Counted from the stretch's first letter, positions 15,378 through 22,443 are shown. The stretch: DNA of 22,443 bases from JAFKKF01 sp038323025 (GCA_038323025.1 JBBQGL010000052.1:1-22443), one strand, 5' to 3'. Notes: generated by a model from the sequence alone, not told the origin. Made by a program: numbers and translations.

Positions 15378-16316
15378 ATGCTGAAGAAACTAGCGATTTT
15401 TGCGCTCGGGGCGTTTGCCACGCTGGCAATGCCGCTCGTGGCGCAAGCCAAGACCATCTACTGGATCTCGCACGGCGGCCCGGCGGACCCGGTGTGGACC
15501 TATTTCCTCGCCGGCGCCAAGCAATGGGCGAGCGATACCGGCCAGACCGTCAACACCTCGTTCCACAACGGCGACGTGCCGTCGCAGCAGGAAGCCATCC
15601 GCGCCGCGATCGCGGCCAAGGCCGACGCCATCGTCACCACCAGCCCCGATCCGGGCAGCCTCGTCGATGTCGTCAAGGAAGCTCGCGCCGCGGGCATCCC
15701 GGTCATCAACTTCAATACCCCCGACGCCAAGGTCAATTTCAACGCCTATGTCGGCGCCGACCTGAGCGTCGTCGGCAAGGGCTGGGCCCAGTACATGGTC
15801 GACCATGCCGGCCTCAAGTCCGGCGACTTCGTCTGGATGCCCGTTGAAATTCCCGGCGCCAGCTACGGCGTCGAGGAAGAAAAGGGCATTGCCTCGGTGT
15901 TCAAGCCGCTCGGCATCACCTGGGAAGTCACCGAGTCGACCCTCGACCAGGCTGACGCCATCAGCCGCATGAGCGACTACGTCACCGCCAACCGCGCCAA
16001 GATCAAGGCGATCATCGGCCTCGGCGATCTGGTCACCGGCAGCATCAAGCGCGTCTTCGATCAGGTCGGCGTCAAGCCGGGTGAAATCCCGGTCGTCGGC
16101 TGGGGCAACTCCCTCGACACGACGCAGGAAGTGCTGACCGGTTACGTCAACGCCGCCCAGTGGCAGGACCCGCAGGCGACGAGCTACCTCGCCCTGTCGC
16201 TCGCCCTGATGGCGACCGACGGCATCCCGCCGGGCTTCAACATCATCACCGGCGCGCTCTACGGCAAGGATACGGCCGGGATCTACGACAAGGTCCTCGG
16301 CGGCAAGGGCCAGTAG
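15378..16316 (+). CDS. Sugar ABC transporter substrate-binding protein (RbsB/MocB type)
   Basis: 312-residue periplasmic binding protein of the ribose/inositol class. A Sec signal peptide is plain: basic MLKK, hydrophobic LAIFALGAFATLAMPLV, cleavage after AQA (residue 24). The mature fold shows AAIAAKADAIVTTSPDP, AAGIPVINFNTP, YVGADLSVVGKGWAQYM and IIGLGDLVTGSIKR, the alternating lobes and hinge of the type 1 periplasmic fold. This class feeds CUT2 importers for ribose, xylose, myo-inositol and, as MocB, rhizopine. GGGAGG seven bases upstream gives strong translation. It is divergent from the MocA-like dehydrogenase and is followed by two GC-rich hairpins before the permease gene, which fits a receptor made in excess. 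Confidence 0.92.
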   Translation: MLKKLAIFALGAFATLAMPLVAQAKTIYWISHGGPADPVWTYFLAGAKQWASDTGQTVNTSFHNGDVPSQQEAIRAAIAAKADAIVTTSPDPGSLVDVVKEARAAGIPVINFNTPDAKVNFNAYVGADLSVVGKGWAQYMVDHAGLKSGDFVWMPVEIPGASYGVEEEKGIASVFKPLGITWEVTESTLDQADAISRMSDYVTANRAKIKAIIGLGDLVTGSIKRVFDQVGVKPGEIPVVGWGNSLDTTQEVLTGYVNAAQWQDPQATSYLALSLALMATDGIPPGFNIITGALYGKDTAGIYDKVLGGKGQ

Positions 16317-16336
16317 CCCTCCAATCGGTTGGACAT

Positions 16337-16362
16337 CCGCGGCGGCAAGGCTGCCGCCGCGG
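16337..16362 (+). terminator. Strong hairpin after the sugar-binding protein gene
   Basis: CCGCGGCGGCA, loop AGGC, TGCCGCCGCGG gives a perfect 11-pair stem 20 bases after the stop codon. There is no T tract, so read-through into the permease is expected. Such a stem commonly stabilises the upstream receptor mRNA. Confidence 0.5.
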
Positions 16363-16370
16363 GTGCCTTC

Positions 16371-16389
16371 GCCGGCGGGCGACGCCGGC
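16371..16389 (+). other. Second, smaller hairpin before the permease gene
   Basis: GCCGGCG, loop GGCGA, CGCCGGC forms a seven-pair stem eight bases downstream of the first hairpin. The two together fill the gap between binding protein and permease. Confidence 0.4.
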
Positions 16390-16448
16390 CTGAACGCCAA
16401 TCTCCGGATTCCCTGAGGGTTTCCCCAAAGACAAGACGCAGGAACGCC

Positions 16449-17447
16449 GTGGCCGTCCCCCTGGAAAATCGTCCGCTCATCCTGCGCCTGATCGCCAAGC
16501 CCGAGTTCGGGCCGCTGGTCCTTCTCGTCCTCGAGCTGATCGTCTTCTGGTCGATCAACCACGACTTCCTGTCAGCGCTCAACATCAGCAACACGCTCGC
16601 CTTCACCGTCGAGCTCGGGCTGATCGCGCTGGCCATGACCCTGCTGATGACCTCGGGCGAGTTCGATCTCTCCGTCGGCTCGATCTTCGGCTTCGCCCCG
16701 GTCGTCATGTGGACGCTCTTCAACCAGGGCGTCGTCTCGCTCGAGTTTGCTTTCATCATCGCCCTGGTCATGGCGGCGCTGGTCGGATGGGTGAACGGCT
16801 GGTTCGTTACCCGTCTCAAGATTCCGTCGTTCCTCGTCACCCTCGGCATGCTCCTCGTCGTCCGCGGCACCGCGCTTTTCGTCACCGACGGCTTCCCGCA
16901 GCGCACCTGGAGCGCGACTGACCAGCCGCTGGCGCGCGTGCTCGTCGGCGAGTTCTTCATCGGCCCGTTCCGCGTCTACATGTCGATCTTCTGGTTCGTC
17001 GGCGTGGCCGTGGTCCTCGGCTACGTGCTGACCCAGACCAAGTTCGGCAACTGGATCCAGGCATCCGGCGGCAACGCCGGCGCGGCGCGCGCCCGCGGCG
17101 TCAACGTCAACCGCACCAAGGTCATCCTGTTCATGCTGTCGGCGACGCTCGCGGCCTTCGCCGGGGTGATCAGCTCGATCCGCACTTCGGCCGCCAATCC
17201 CAACAGCGGCACCGGCTACGAGCTCGAGGTGATCGCCATGGTGGTCATCGGCGGCACCGCGCTGACCGGCGGCCGCGGCACCATCATCGGCACCGTCCTC
17301 GGCGTCTTCATCCTCCGCGTCATGCGCAACGGCATCGTGCTCATCGGCGTGCCCGGCCTCGCCTACAATATCTTCATCGGCGCGATCATCCTCGGGATGA
17401 TGGCGCTGCACTACGGGCTCGAACGCAGACACCAGGCGGGGACCTAG
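16449..17447 (+). CDS. Sugar ABC transporter permease, RbsC/CUT2 type
   Basis: 332 residues from the GTG at 16449, with AGGA five bases upstream. The frame stays open back to 16329 but that part runs through the two hairpins and encodes Arg/Ala-rich filler, so it is not used. About eight to ten membrane segments are visible (LVLLVLELIVFW, ALIALAM-like, FAFIIALVMAALVGWVNGWF). Family marks are MTSGEFDLSVGS, TRLKIPSFLVTLGM, ASGGNAGAARARGVNV and VVIGGTALTGGRGTIIGTVLG. It forms the pore of the importer with the 15378 binding protein and the 17450 ATPase, which starts two bases after its stop. Substrate: a monosaccharide or cyclitol by family. Confidence 0.92.
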   Translation: MAVPLENRPLILRLIAKPEFGPLVLLVLELIVFWSINHDFLSALNISNTLAFTVELGLIALAMTLLMTSGEFDLSVGSIFGFAPVVMWTLFNQGVVSLEFAFIIALVMAALVGWVNGWFVTRLKIPSFLVTLGMLLVVRGTALFVTDGFPQRTWSATDQPLARVLVGEFFIGPFRVYMSIFWFVGVAVVLGYVLTQTKFGNWIQASGGNAGAARARGVNVNRTKVILFMLSATLAAFAGVISSIRTSAANPNSGTGYELEVIAMVVIGGTALTGGRGTIIGTVLGVFILRVMRNGIVLIGVPGLAYNIFIGAIILGMMALHYGLERRHQAGT

Positions 17448-17449
17448 GG

Positions 17450-18220
17450 ATGGCCGACCTCATCCGCATGGAGCACGTGACCAAGTTCTATGGTCGCGTT
17501 CAGGCCCTCGACGACGTGAACCTCACCGTCGGGGAGAGCGAGATCGTCGGGCTGCTCGGCGACAACGGCGCCGGCAAGTCGACCCTGATCAAGGTGCTTT
17601 CGGGCGCGGTGCCCTCGACCAGCGGCGACATCTACGTGCGCGGCAAGAAGGTCAGCATCCGCAGCACCACCGACGCGATCGCCCAGGGCATCGAGACGAT
17701 CTACCAGGACTCGGCGCTGGTCACGCAATTGTCGATCGCGCGCAACCTCTTCCTCGGCCGCGAACTGGTGAAAGGCCCGCGCTTCCTCAACCGCATGGAC
17801 CAGGCGGCGATGGAGGACGTGGCGCGGAACCTCCTCGCCCGGGTCGGCATCAGCAAGAACATCCCGCCGACGACGCCCATCGGCTCGCTTTCCGGCGGCG
17901 AGCGCCAGGCGGTCGCCATCGCGCGCGCCATGCACTTCGAAAGCGACCTCATCATCCTCGACGAGCCGACCAACAACCTCGGCGTGGCCGAAACCAAGGG
18001 CGTCCTTCGTTTCGTCCGCGGGGCGCGCGATTCCGGGCACTCCTGCATCTTCATCGCCCACAACATCCATCACGTCTTCCAGGTCGTCGATCGCATCGTC
18101 GTCATGCGCACCGGCAAGATCGTCGCCGACAACATCGATCCGAAGAAGAGCAGCCTCGATGAGGTCGAGCAGATCATCACCGGCATGTCCGAGGAAGAAG
18201 TGCGCGCCGCGGTTATCTGA
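17450..18220 (+). CDS. Sugar ABC transporter ATP-binding protein, single-domain CUT2 type
   Basis: 256-residue ATPase. Walker A GDNGAGKST is at 37-45, Q-loop ETIYQDSALV near Q86, signature LSGGERQAVAIARAM at 147-161, Walker B LIILDEPTNNLG at 167-178 and switch His in IAHNIHHV (H204). The YQDSALV and PTNNLGV wording is that of ribose/xylose-class N-terminal domains. RbsA/XylG proteins usually fuse two such domains in about 500 residues. Here there is one catalytically complete domain, so the working importer should hold a homodimer. It begins two bases after the permease stop, behind GGGGACC and TAGGG. The LacI gene follows 100 bases later. Confidence 0.92.
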   Translation: MADLIRMEHVTKFYGRVQALDDVNLTVGESEIVGLLGDNGAGKSTLIKVLSGAVPSTSGDIYVRGKKVSIRSTTDAIAQGIETIYQDSALVTQLSIARNLFLGRELVKGPRFLNRMDQAAMEDVARNLLARVGISKNIPPTTPIGSLSGGERQAVAIARAMHFESDLIILDEPTNNLGVAETKGVLRFVRGARDSGHSCIFIAHNIHHVFQVVDRIVVMRTGKIVADNIDPKKSSLDEVEQIITGMSEEEVRAAVI

Positions 18221-18252
18221 CGTTTCCCGCACCTCGGCCGGCGCCATCGGAT

Positions 18253-18281
18253 TGCATCATCGGCTGATTGGCCTGCATCAT
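18253..18281. repeat. Direct repeat upstream of the LacI gene
   Basis: TGCATCAT occurs at 18253-18260 and again at 18274-18281, a spacing of 21 bases or two helical turns. It lies 40-68 bases before the regulator start, a fitting place for autoregulation. It is not the CG-centred palindrome typical of LacI operators, so its meaning is open. Confidence 0.3.
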
Positions 18282-18320
18282 GGCCGCTGACGGTTTGGTG
18301 CGTGAACTGGGCTGGCCCGG

Positions 18321-19343
18321 ATGAAGGCAACGATCGCGGATATCGGCAAGACCTGCGGCCTTTCGACCGCGACCGTCGACCGGGTTCTCAACAACCGGGC
18401 CGGCGTGCGCGCGGCCAACCGGCAGCGCGTCATGGAAGCCGCCAAGCAGCTTGGCTACCTGCCGGTCGCCGATGCGATCGCGCTGCCGTCGAAACCCGCC
18501 CATCTCGAGTTCTTCCTGCCGATCGGAACCAATCCGTTCATGGCCGACCTTGCCCGGCACATCGAGGACTACGCCAGCCGGTTGCCGCTCGTAGCCTCCT
18601 GCCGCATCCACAGCCTGAAGGGCATCGCCCCGGACGCGCTGAAGGCGGCTGCCGAAAAGCTGTCGCTCCGCGCCAACGGCGTCGGCGTGATCGCCATCGA
18701 TCACCCGAAGACGCGCAACATCCTGCGCGAGATCGCCGAAGCCGGTCCGCGGCTGGTGACCCTCGTCTCCGACGTCCCGGCGGCGCCGCGCGCCGCCTAT
18801 GTCGGCATCGACAACCGGGTAGCCGGAAGGACGGCGGCATTCCTGATGGGACGCTTCCTCTGCGAGCGCTCCGGCCACCTCGCGCTGGTGGTCGGCTCGC
18901 GCTCCTATCGCGGCCACGAGGAACGCGAGGCGGGCTTCCGCTCGGTGCTCGGCGAGGAATTCCCCAACCTCCGCGTCACCAGCGCAGTGGAGATCAATGA
19001 CGAGCCCGAGGCAAGTTACACCGCCACCATGCGGGTCCTCGACGCCGAGCCGGACCTTCTCGGCATCTACTGCGTCGGCGCCGGGCGCTCGGGCATCGCC
19101 CGCGCCCTGCTCGAGACCCGGCCGCCGAGAAAACCGGTGTTCATATGCCATGACCTCACCCGCGAGACGCGGCGCTATCTCGTCGATGACATCGTCGACG
19201 TGGTAATCGACCAGAACGCCCGCCTGATTGCCGAACAGGCCGTCATCCGCCTCCTCGGATCGATCGCCTCTTCGGCGCCTTACCTGACCAAGAAGTTCAT
19301 AGAACCCCGCCTGATATTCAAAGAGAATGTGCCTGCCCAATAG
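18321..19343 (+). CDS. LacI-family transcriptional regulator
   Basis: 340 residues. The LacI helix-turn-helix is at the N-terminus: TIADIGKTCGLSTATVDRVLNNRAG (residues about 4-28, quoted in part: TIADIGKTCGLSTATVDRVL), then the hinge region VMEAAKQLGYLP. The ligand domain has the ribose-binding-protein fold: FFLPIGTNPFMADL, GVGVIAIDHP, YVGIDNRVAGRTAAFLMG, ALVVGSRSYRGHEEREAGF, GIYCVGAGRSGIA and VDVVIDQNARLIAEQAV. This is the subgroup that senses sugars or cyclitols imported by CUT2 systems. The ribosome site is weak. It sits directly downstream of the importer and 27 bases upstream of the mutarotase-like gene. Likely targets are its own operon and the divergent promoter at 15127-15377. Confidence 0.92.
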   Translation: MKATIADIGKTCGLSTATVDRVLNNRAGVRAANRQRVMEAAKQLGYLPVADAIALPSKPAHLEFFLPIGTNPFMADLARHIEDYASRLPLVASCRIHSLKGIAPDALKAAAEKLSLRANGVGVIAIDHPKTRNILREIAEAGPRLVTLVSDVPAAPRAAYVGIDNRVAGRTAAFLMGRFLCERSGHLALVVGSRSYRGHEEREAGFRSVLGEEFPNLRVTSAVEINDEPEASYTATMRVLDAEPDLLGIYCVGAGRSGIARALLETRPPRKPVFICHDLTRETRRYLVDDIVDVVIDQNARLIAEQAVIRLLGSIASSAPYLTKKFIEPRLIFKENVPAQ

Positions 19344-19370
19344 GGCTGGCGCGAGGATCGGAGCACAAGA

Positions 19371-20471
19371 ATGAGCGACCGCTTTCATACGATCGAAGCC
19401 GCCGGCGTGCGCCTGACGCTCGACCTCGAGGTCGGCCACATCCGCGCCTTCGAGGTGGAACGGAACGGGCGGAAGATCGCCCCCCTGCACACGGCCCCGT
19501 GGGTGGACGATCCGGCGGTTGCCGCCGACCCCGAAATCCCGCCGAACCTGAAATATCTTTCCGGCGATTTCTTCTGCGCGCCGTTCGCCAAGAGCGACGT
19601 GACCGACGCGCCCGGGCACGGCTGGCCCGCCAATACGCGCTGGAACCTCCTTGGCGTCGAGCGCAGCGCCGGCGCCGCCACCGCACGCTACGAGCTGGTC
19701 AAGCGGGTCATGGGCGCGCGCCTGATCAAGGAGATCACGCTCCGCGACGGCCATCCATTCGCATACCAAAGCCACGTTTTCGAAGGCGGCAACGGAGGCA
19801 TATCGGTCGCCAGCCATGCCATGACCCGCTTCATCAAGACCGGACGGCTGTCGTTTTCGCCGAAGGCCTTTGCCGAGCTGCCGGGGATTCTGCAGGAGAC
19901 CGATCCCGCCCGCGGCCGCTCGCTCTTCGCTCACCCCGCCCACTTCACCGACCTCGGCAAATTGCCGCTCGCCGACGGCACCTTTGTCGACCTGCACAAA
20001 TATCCTCTCGCTTCCGGCCACGAGGATTTCGCCATGCTGGTCGAGGCAAAGGGCGCAAAACTCGGCTGGACCGCGGCGGTCCGTCCCGATTCCGGCGACA
20101 TCGTCCTCAGCCTCAAGAACCCGGCGGATTATCCCGTGACGTTCCTGTGGTTCTCGAACGGCGGGCGCCGCTATGCGCCGTGGAACGGCCGCCATCTCGG
20201 CGTGCTCGGCATCGAGGAAGGCCGGGCTTATTCGGCCTACGGCCACGCGGCCTCGGTGGCGCCGAATCCGCTTTCCGACGCCGGCATTCCGACATCCCTC
20301 ACCCTGAAGCCGGACGGCGCCGCGTCCGTCCGCCATGTGATCGGCGGCGTGCCCCTGCCCTCCGGCTGGGACGCGGTCGCCTCGGTCGAAGTCGCGGGCT
20401 CGACCCTCCGCGTCAAGGGCGCCGGCGGCGCCGCGGAGGATTATCCCTTCGATGCCGGCTTCCTTGCCTGA
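19371..20471 (+). CDS. Galactose-mutarotase/aldose-1-epimerase-fold protein
   Basis: 366 residues, no signal peptide, cytoplasmic. Recognisable features are YLSGDFFCAPF (62-72), PGHGWPANTRWNL (81-93) with the active-site-like His, EITLRDGHPFAYQSHVFEGG, and VASHAMTRF (H149), which sits where epimerases have their catalytic His. This suggests a sugar-binding beta-sandwich. Overall similarity to GalM proper looks low, so it may be a mutarotase, a ring-epimerising enzyme for the imported compound, or a non-catalytic relative. GGAG before the ATG supports the start. It follows the LacI gene by 27 bases and ends the sugar operon; the next gene is 93 bases away with its own strong ribosome site. Confidence 0.75.
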   Translation: MSDRFHTIEAAGVRLTLDLEVGHIRAFEVERNGRKIAPLHTAPWVDDPAVAADPEIPPNLKYLSGDFFCAPFAKSDVTDAPGHGWPANTRWNLLGVERSAGAATARYELVKRVMGARLIKEITLRDGHPFAYQSHVFEGGNGGISVASHAMTRFIKTGRLSFSPKAFAELPGILQETDPARGRSLFAHPAHFTDLGKLPLADGTFVDLHKYPLASGHEDFAMLVEAKGAKLGWTAAVRPDSGDIVLSLKNPADYPVTFLWFSNGGRRYAPWNGRHLGVLGIEEGRAYSAYGHAASVAPNPLSDAGIPTSLTLKPDGAASVRHVIGGVPLPSGWDAVASVEVAGSTLRVKGAGGAAEDYPFDAGFLA

Positions 20472-20550
20472 GGACACCAACTGGACGGCGGGACTGAAAC
20501 GCCAATAAGCTGATCGAGGTCGGTTGAGGCGCCGCCGGCACGCTCACTCT

Positions 20551-20555
20551 GGAGG
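20551..20555 (+). promoter_or_regulatory. Shine-Dalgarno deciding the start of the secreted protein gene
   Basis: GGAGG touches the ATG at 20556 with no spacer, which would not work, but lies nine bases before the in-frame ATG at 20565. The second ATG is therefore taken as the start. Confidence 0.7.
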
Positions 20556-20564
20556 ATGAAGCCG

Positions 20565-22022
20565 ATGTTCCGTCGAGCCTGGCAGGTTTCCCTCGTGTTG
20601 ATGGCGCTGGTCGGCGCCGCCCGCGCCGAAACGCTGGTGCCCTTTGAGCAGCCGGGCTGGTTCAGCGTCGGCATCCCGCAGGGCTGGCAGCCCTATGGCG
20701 ACCCGAAGACCGGCCACGTCGCCATCGGCAACCCCGACGGTCGCAGCGCCCACTTCTGGCTCCTCATGGTGCCGAACGTGGTCGACGCCGAGGGCGCGGC
20801 TTCGCTCTTTCTCTCGCTTACCGCCCAGATCACCCGGTCGCAGTGGTCGAGGCCGGTGGTGAAATCGGAGGGAAACCGGCTTTCCGTCACCGCCCAGGCT
20901 CACGATGGCCCCTATCTCCAGGTCGGCGGCCTTTCCCTCGTCCGGGCCGGCAACGTGACGGTCGCCTTCTTCACCATGGCGACCGGGGTCGAGGCGACGT
21001 TTGCAGAGAACCGCGACCTCTTCGCGGCCATTTTTGCGAGCTTTCGCCCGGTCGGCGCCAAGGGCGGCGGACGCGCCGGCCCGGCGCTGGCCTATCAGCC
21101 GTGGAGCGACCCGAACGAGCACGCCTTCACCCTCGAAGTGCCGCAGGGCTGGACCATACAGGGCGGAACCGCTCGCGGTTCCGCGGTCGACGTTCGCCAG
21201 GCGATCCAGGCGGTCAGTCCTGACCGGTCGATCCTCATTCAGGCCGGCGACACCGAGCTGCCGCCGTTCGTCGAACCCTGGGGGATGCTGCAGGAAGGGC
21301 AATACAACGGCCCGGCGCTGGTCCGCCGCTACACGCCCGGCGCCTATTTCGCCCGCGACTATCTCGCCTATCGCGTGCAGCCCCAGATGCGCGACCTCAC
21401 CATCGACGTCGCCCGCCCCATCCCGGAACTGCAGCAGCTGGTCCAGGCGTCGATCGATGCCTACCCGACGCCCGGCATCGAGCGGCATGTCGATATCGGC
21501 GAGGTGATCTTTCACGGCACCTGGAACGGCAAGCCGGCACACGGCTACCTCTACGCTTCGACCTCGCGCACGGCGCAATCGGGCGGCGGCGCCATGTGGT
21601 TCGCCGGCGACCTGTCGAGCCTCGTCGGCTTCATCGCCACCGACGACCAGATCCCGGCGGCGGTGGAGGCCCTCGGCCACATGCGTCAGACCTTCCGGCT
21701 CGATCCCGCCTGGGCCCAGGCGCAGCACATGACCGTGGCCGCGGTGAGCAAGATCACCGAGGACACCAACGCCTACATCTCGAACATCATCAACCAGTCG
21801 TTCGCCACCAACCAGAGGACCAACGATTCGATCTTCGACCAGTACCAGAAGCAGCAACGCGACATCCTCGACGTCACCGATGTCAACACGCAGCGGAAAT
21901 ACGAGGTCCAGGCCGGCGCCAACTACTACTGGATCGACGACCGCGGCCTGATCCTCGGCACCGAGGATCCGTTCAATCCCGATCCGGGCTGGTTCCGCGA
22001 GATGCTGGTCGGCGGTCAGTGA
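20565..22022 (+). CDS. Secreted protein of unknown function with two similar N-terminal modules
   Basis: 485 residues from the ATG at 20565. I do not recognise a named family. A Sec signal peptide is clear (MFRRAW, hydrophobic VSLVLMALVG, cleavage after AARA at 21). Two modules look alike: GWFSVGIPQGW at 31-41 and HAFTLEVPQGW at 186-196, each followed by a beta-rich stretch, suggesting an internal duplication. From about 380 the protein is polar and helical (SKITEDTNAYISNIINQSF, NQRTNDSIFDQYQKQ), then ends in YEVQAGANYYWIDDRGLILGTE and a Trp-containing tail. The YYW...G...GT pattern recurs in uncharacterised bacterial exported proteins. No catalytic motif or lipobox is visible. A periplasmic or extracellular role is inferred. 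It is separate from the sugar operon. Confidence 0.8.
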   Translation: MFRRAWQVSLVLMALVGAARAETLVPFEQPGWFSVGIPQGWQPYGDPKTGHVAIGNPDGRSAHFWLLMVPNVVDAEGAASLFLSLTAQITRSQWSRPVVKSEGNRLSVTAQAHDGPYLQVGGLSLVRAGNVTVAFFTMATGVEATFAENRDLFAAIFASFRPVGAKGGGRAGPALAYQPWSDPNEHAFTLEVPQGWTIQGGTARGSAVDVRQAIQAVSPDRSILIQAGDTELPPFVEPWGMLQEGQYNGPALVRRYTPGAYFARDYLAYRVQPQMRDLTIDVARPIPELQQLVQASIDAYPTPGIERHVDIGEVIFHGTWNGKPAHGYLYASTSRTAQSGGGAMWFAGDLSSLVGFIATDDQIPAAVEALGHMRQTFRLDPAWAQAQHMTVAAVSKITEDTNAYISNIINQSFATNQRTNDSIFDQYQKQQRDILDVTDVNTQRKYEVQAGANYYWIDDRGLILGTEDPFNPDPGWFREMLVGGQ

Positions 22023-22095
22023 CGGGCCGCTCCGCCACGCCGCGCCTGCGATCGACGGCCGAATGCCGCTCGTGCTCCACCGGGACGCCTGAAGG

Positions 22096-22443
22096 ATGAC
22101 CGTGGCCGAACTTCCCGCCAAGGCTCGCGCCCGCCCGAAGAAACCGGCGGAAGGCCGCGGCGGCGCGGCCCTCGGCTACACCAAGCCGCGCACCTATGAG
22201 GAGCTGCGCGCGGTCCTCTCCTCGGGGACGATCCATTTTCCGAAGCGCCTGCGCCAGGCGGCGATCTTCCTCTGGCAACACCCGAGCGACGTCGCCCTCG
22301 GCACGATCAGCAGTGTCGCCGGCCAGGCCGGCGTGCAGCCGTCCACCCTGGTCCGCTTTGCCAAGACATTCGGTTATGCCGGCTTCTCGGATTTCCAGGA
22401 GATCTTCAAGGAGCACATCAAGGGCTCGTGGCCGGACAGGCGC
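22096..22443 (+). CDS. RpiR/MurR-family transcriptional regulator, N-terminus only
   Basis: 116 codons are present before the window ends. After a basic, Pro/Ala-rich lead (residues 1-30) comes an RpiR-type helix-turn-helix: HFPKRLRQAAIFLWQHPSD, then LGTISSVAGQAGVQPSTLVRFAKTFGYAGFSDFQEIFKE. This order and the GYxGFxDFQ ending are diagnostic. The C-terminal SIS sugar-phosphate domain should lie beyond the edge. The ATG at 22096 abuts GAAGG, so the GTG at 22102 with a six-base spacer is an equally good start. In rhizobia the inositol repressor IolR belongs to this family, which fits a cyclitol theme, though many RpiR proteins control other sugars. Confidence 0.88.
   Translation, partial: MTVAELPAKARARPKKPAEGRGGAALGYTKPRTYEELRAVLSSGTIHFPKRLRQAAIFLWQHPSDVALGTISSVAGQAGVQPSTLVRFAKTFGYAGFSDFQEIFKEHIKGSWPDRR

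Noticed and set aside
16329..16448. N-terminal extension of the sugar permease through the hairpins
   Set aside because: Forty residues of Arg/Ala/Gly filler caused by the hairpin sequence; GTG at 16449 has AGGA at the right distance.
1..22443. Many long open frames antisense to, or in other frames of, the genes listed
   Set aside because: They are rich in Arg, Pro, Ala and Gly or in acidic shadow sequence, have no family motifs, lack ribosome sites, and sit wholly under recognisable genes. High GC content makes stop codons rare in all frames.

Overview
The window is GC-rich, densely coding DNA of the kind found in soil or plant-associated Alphaproteobacteria. The best guess is Rhizobiales/Hyphomicrobiales. 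This rests on the malonyl-CoA synthetase type, the MocE-type Rieske ferredoxin, the Gfo/Idh/MocA oxidoreductase and the abundance of ABC importers with local GntR, LacI and RpiR regulators. It reads as a catabolic and uptake region of chromosome or megaplasmid. I see 18 genes, two of them cut by the window edges. I see no rRNA, tRNA, CRISPR, insertion sequence or phage gene, and no non-coding stretch over 300 bases; the longest gap is about 250 bases, at 15127-15377.

Left part (1-5000). On the minus strand matB (malonyl-CoA synthetase) is followed by an M24/creatinase-fold hydrolase that runs off the left edge. Divergent from matB is a Tm-1-like/UPF0261 protein. A GntR/FCD regulator on the minus strand (4225-4998) is divergent from the next operon and has a perfect ATTGTATACAAT palindrome just upstream.

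First transport operon (5202-10162, plus). This is a PotABCD-type ABC importer in the order ATPase, Tat-exported binding protein, permease, permease, closed by an Asp/Glu/hydantoin racemase-family enzyme. Genes are 4-45 bases apart or overlap. A strong GC hairpin followed by TTT lies just after the binding-protein gene, inside the first codons of the first permease, and looks like an attenuator that would favour the binding protein.

Central minus-strand block (10179-15126). In transcription order it holds a Gfo/Idh/MocA dehydrogenase, a D-2-hydroxyacid dehydrogenase-family protein, a fatty-acid-desaturase-fold di-iron oxygenase, a Rieske 2Fe-2S ferredoxin and a FAD/NAD ferredoxin reductase. 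The last three form a tight three-component oxygenase and resemble rhizobial MocD-MocE-MocF, proposed to O-demethylate the rhizopine 3-O-methyl-scyllo-inosamine.

Divergent plus-strand block (15378-20471). This is a CUT2/ribose-type sugar importer (binding protein, permease, single-domain ATPase), a LacI regulator and a galactose-mutarotase-fold protein. The two divergent blocks together suggest uptake, oxidative (perhaps O-demethylating) attack and dehydrogenation of a cyclitol-like or methylated sugar. No mocC or mocR homologue is present, so the substrate may differ from classical rhizopine.

Right end. There is an unrecognised secreted protein with two similar N-terminal modules, then the N-terminus of an RpiR/MurR regulator, a family that includes the rhizobial inositol regulator IolR.
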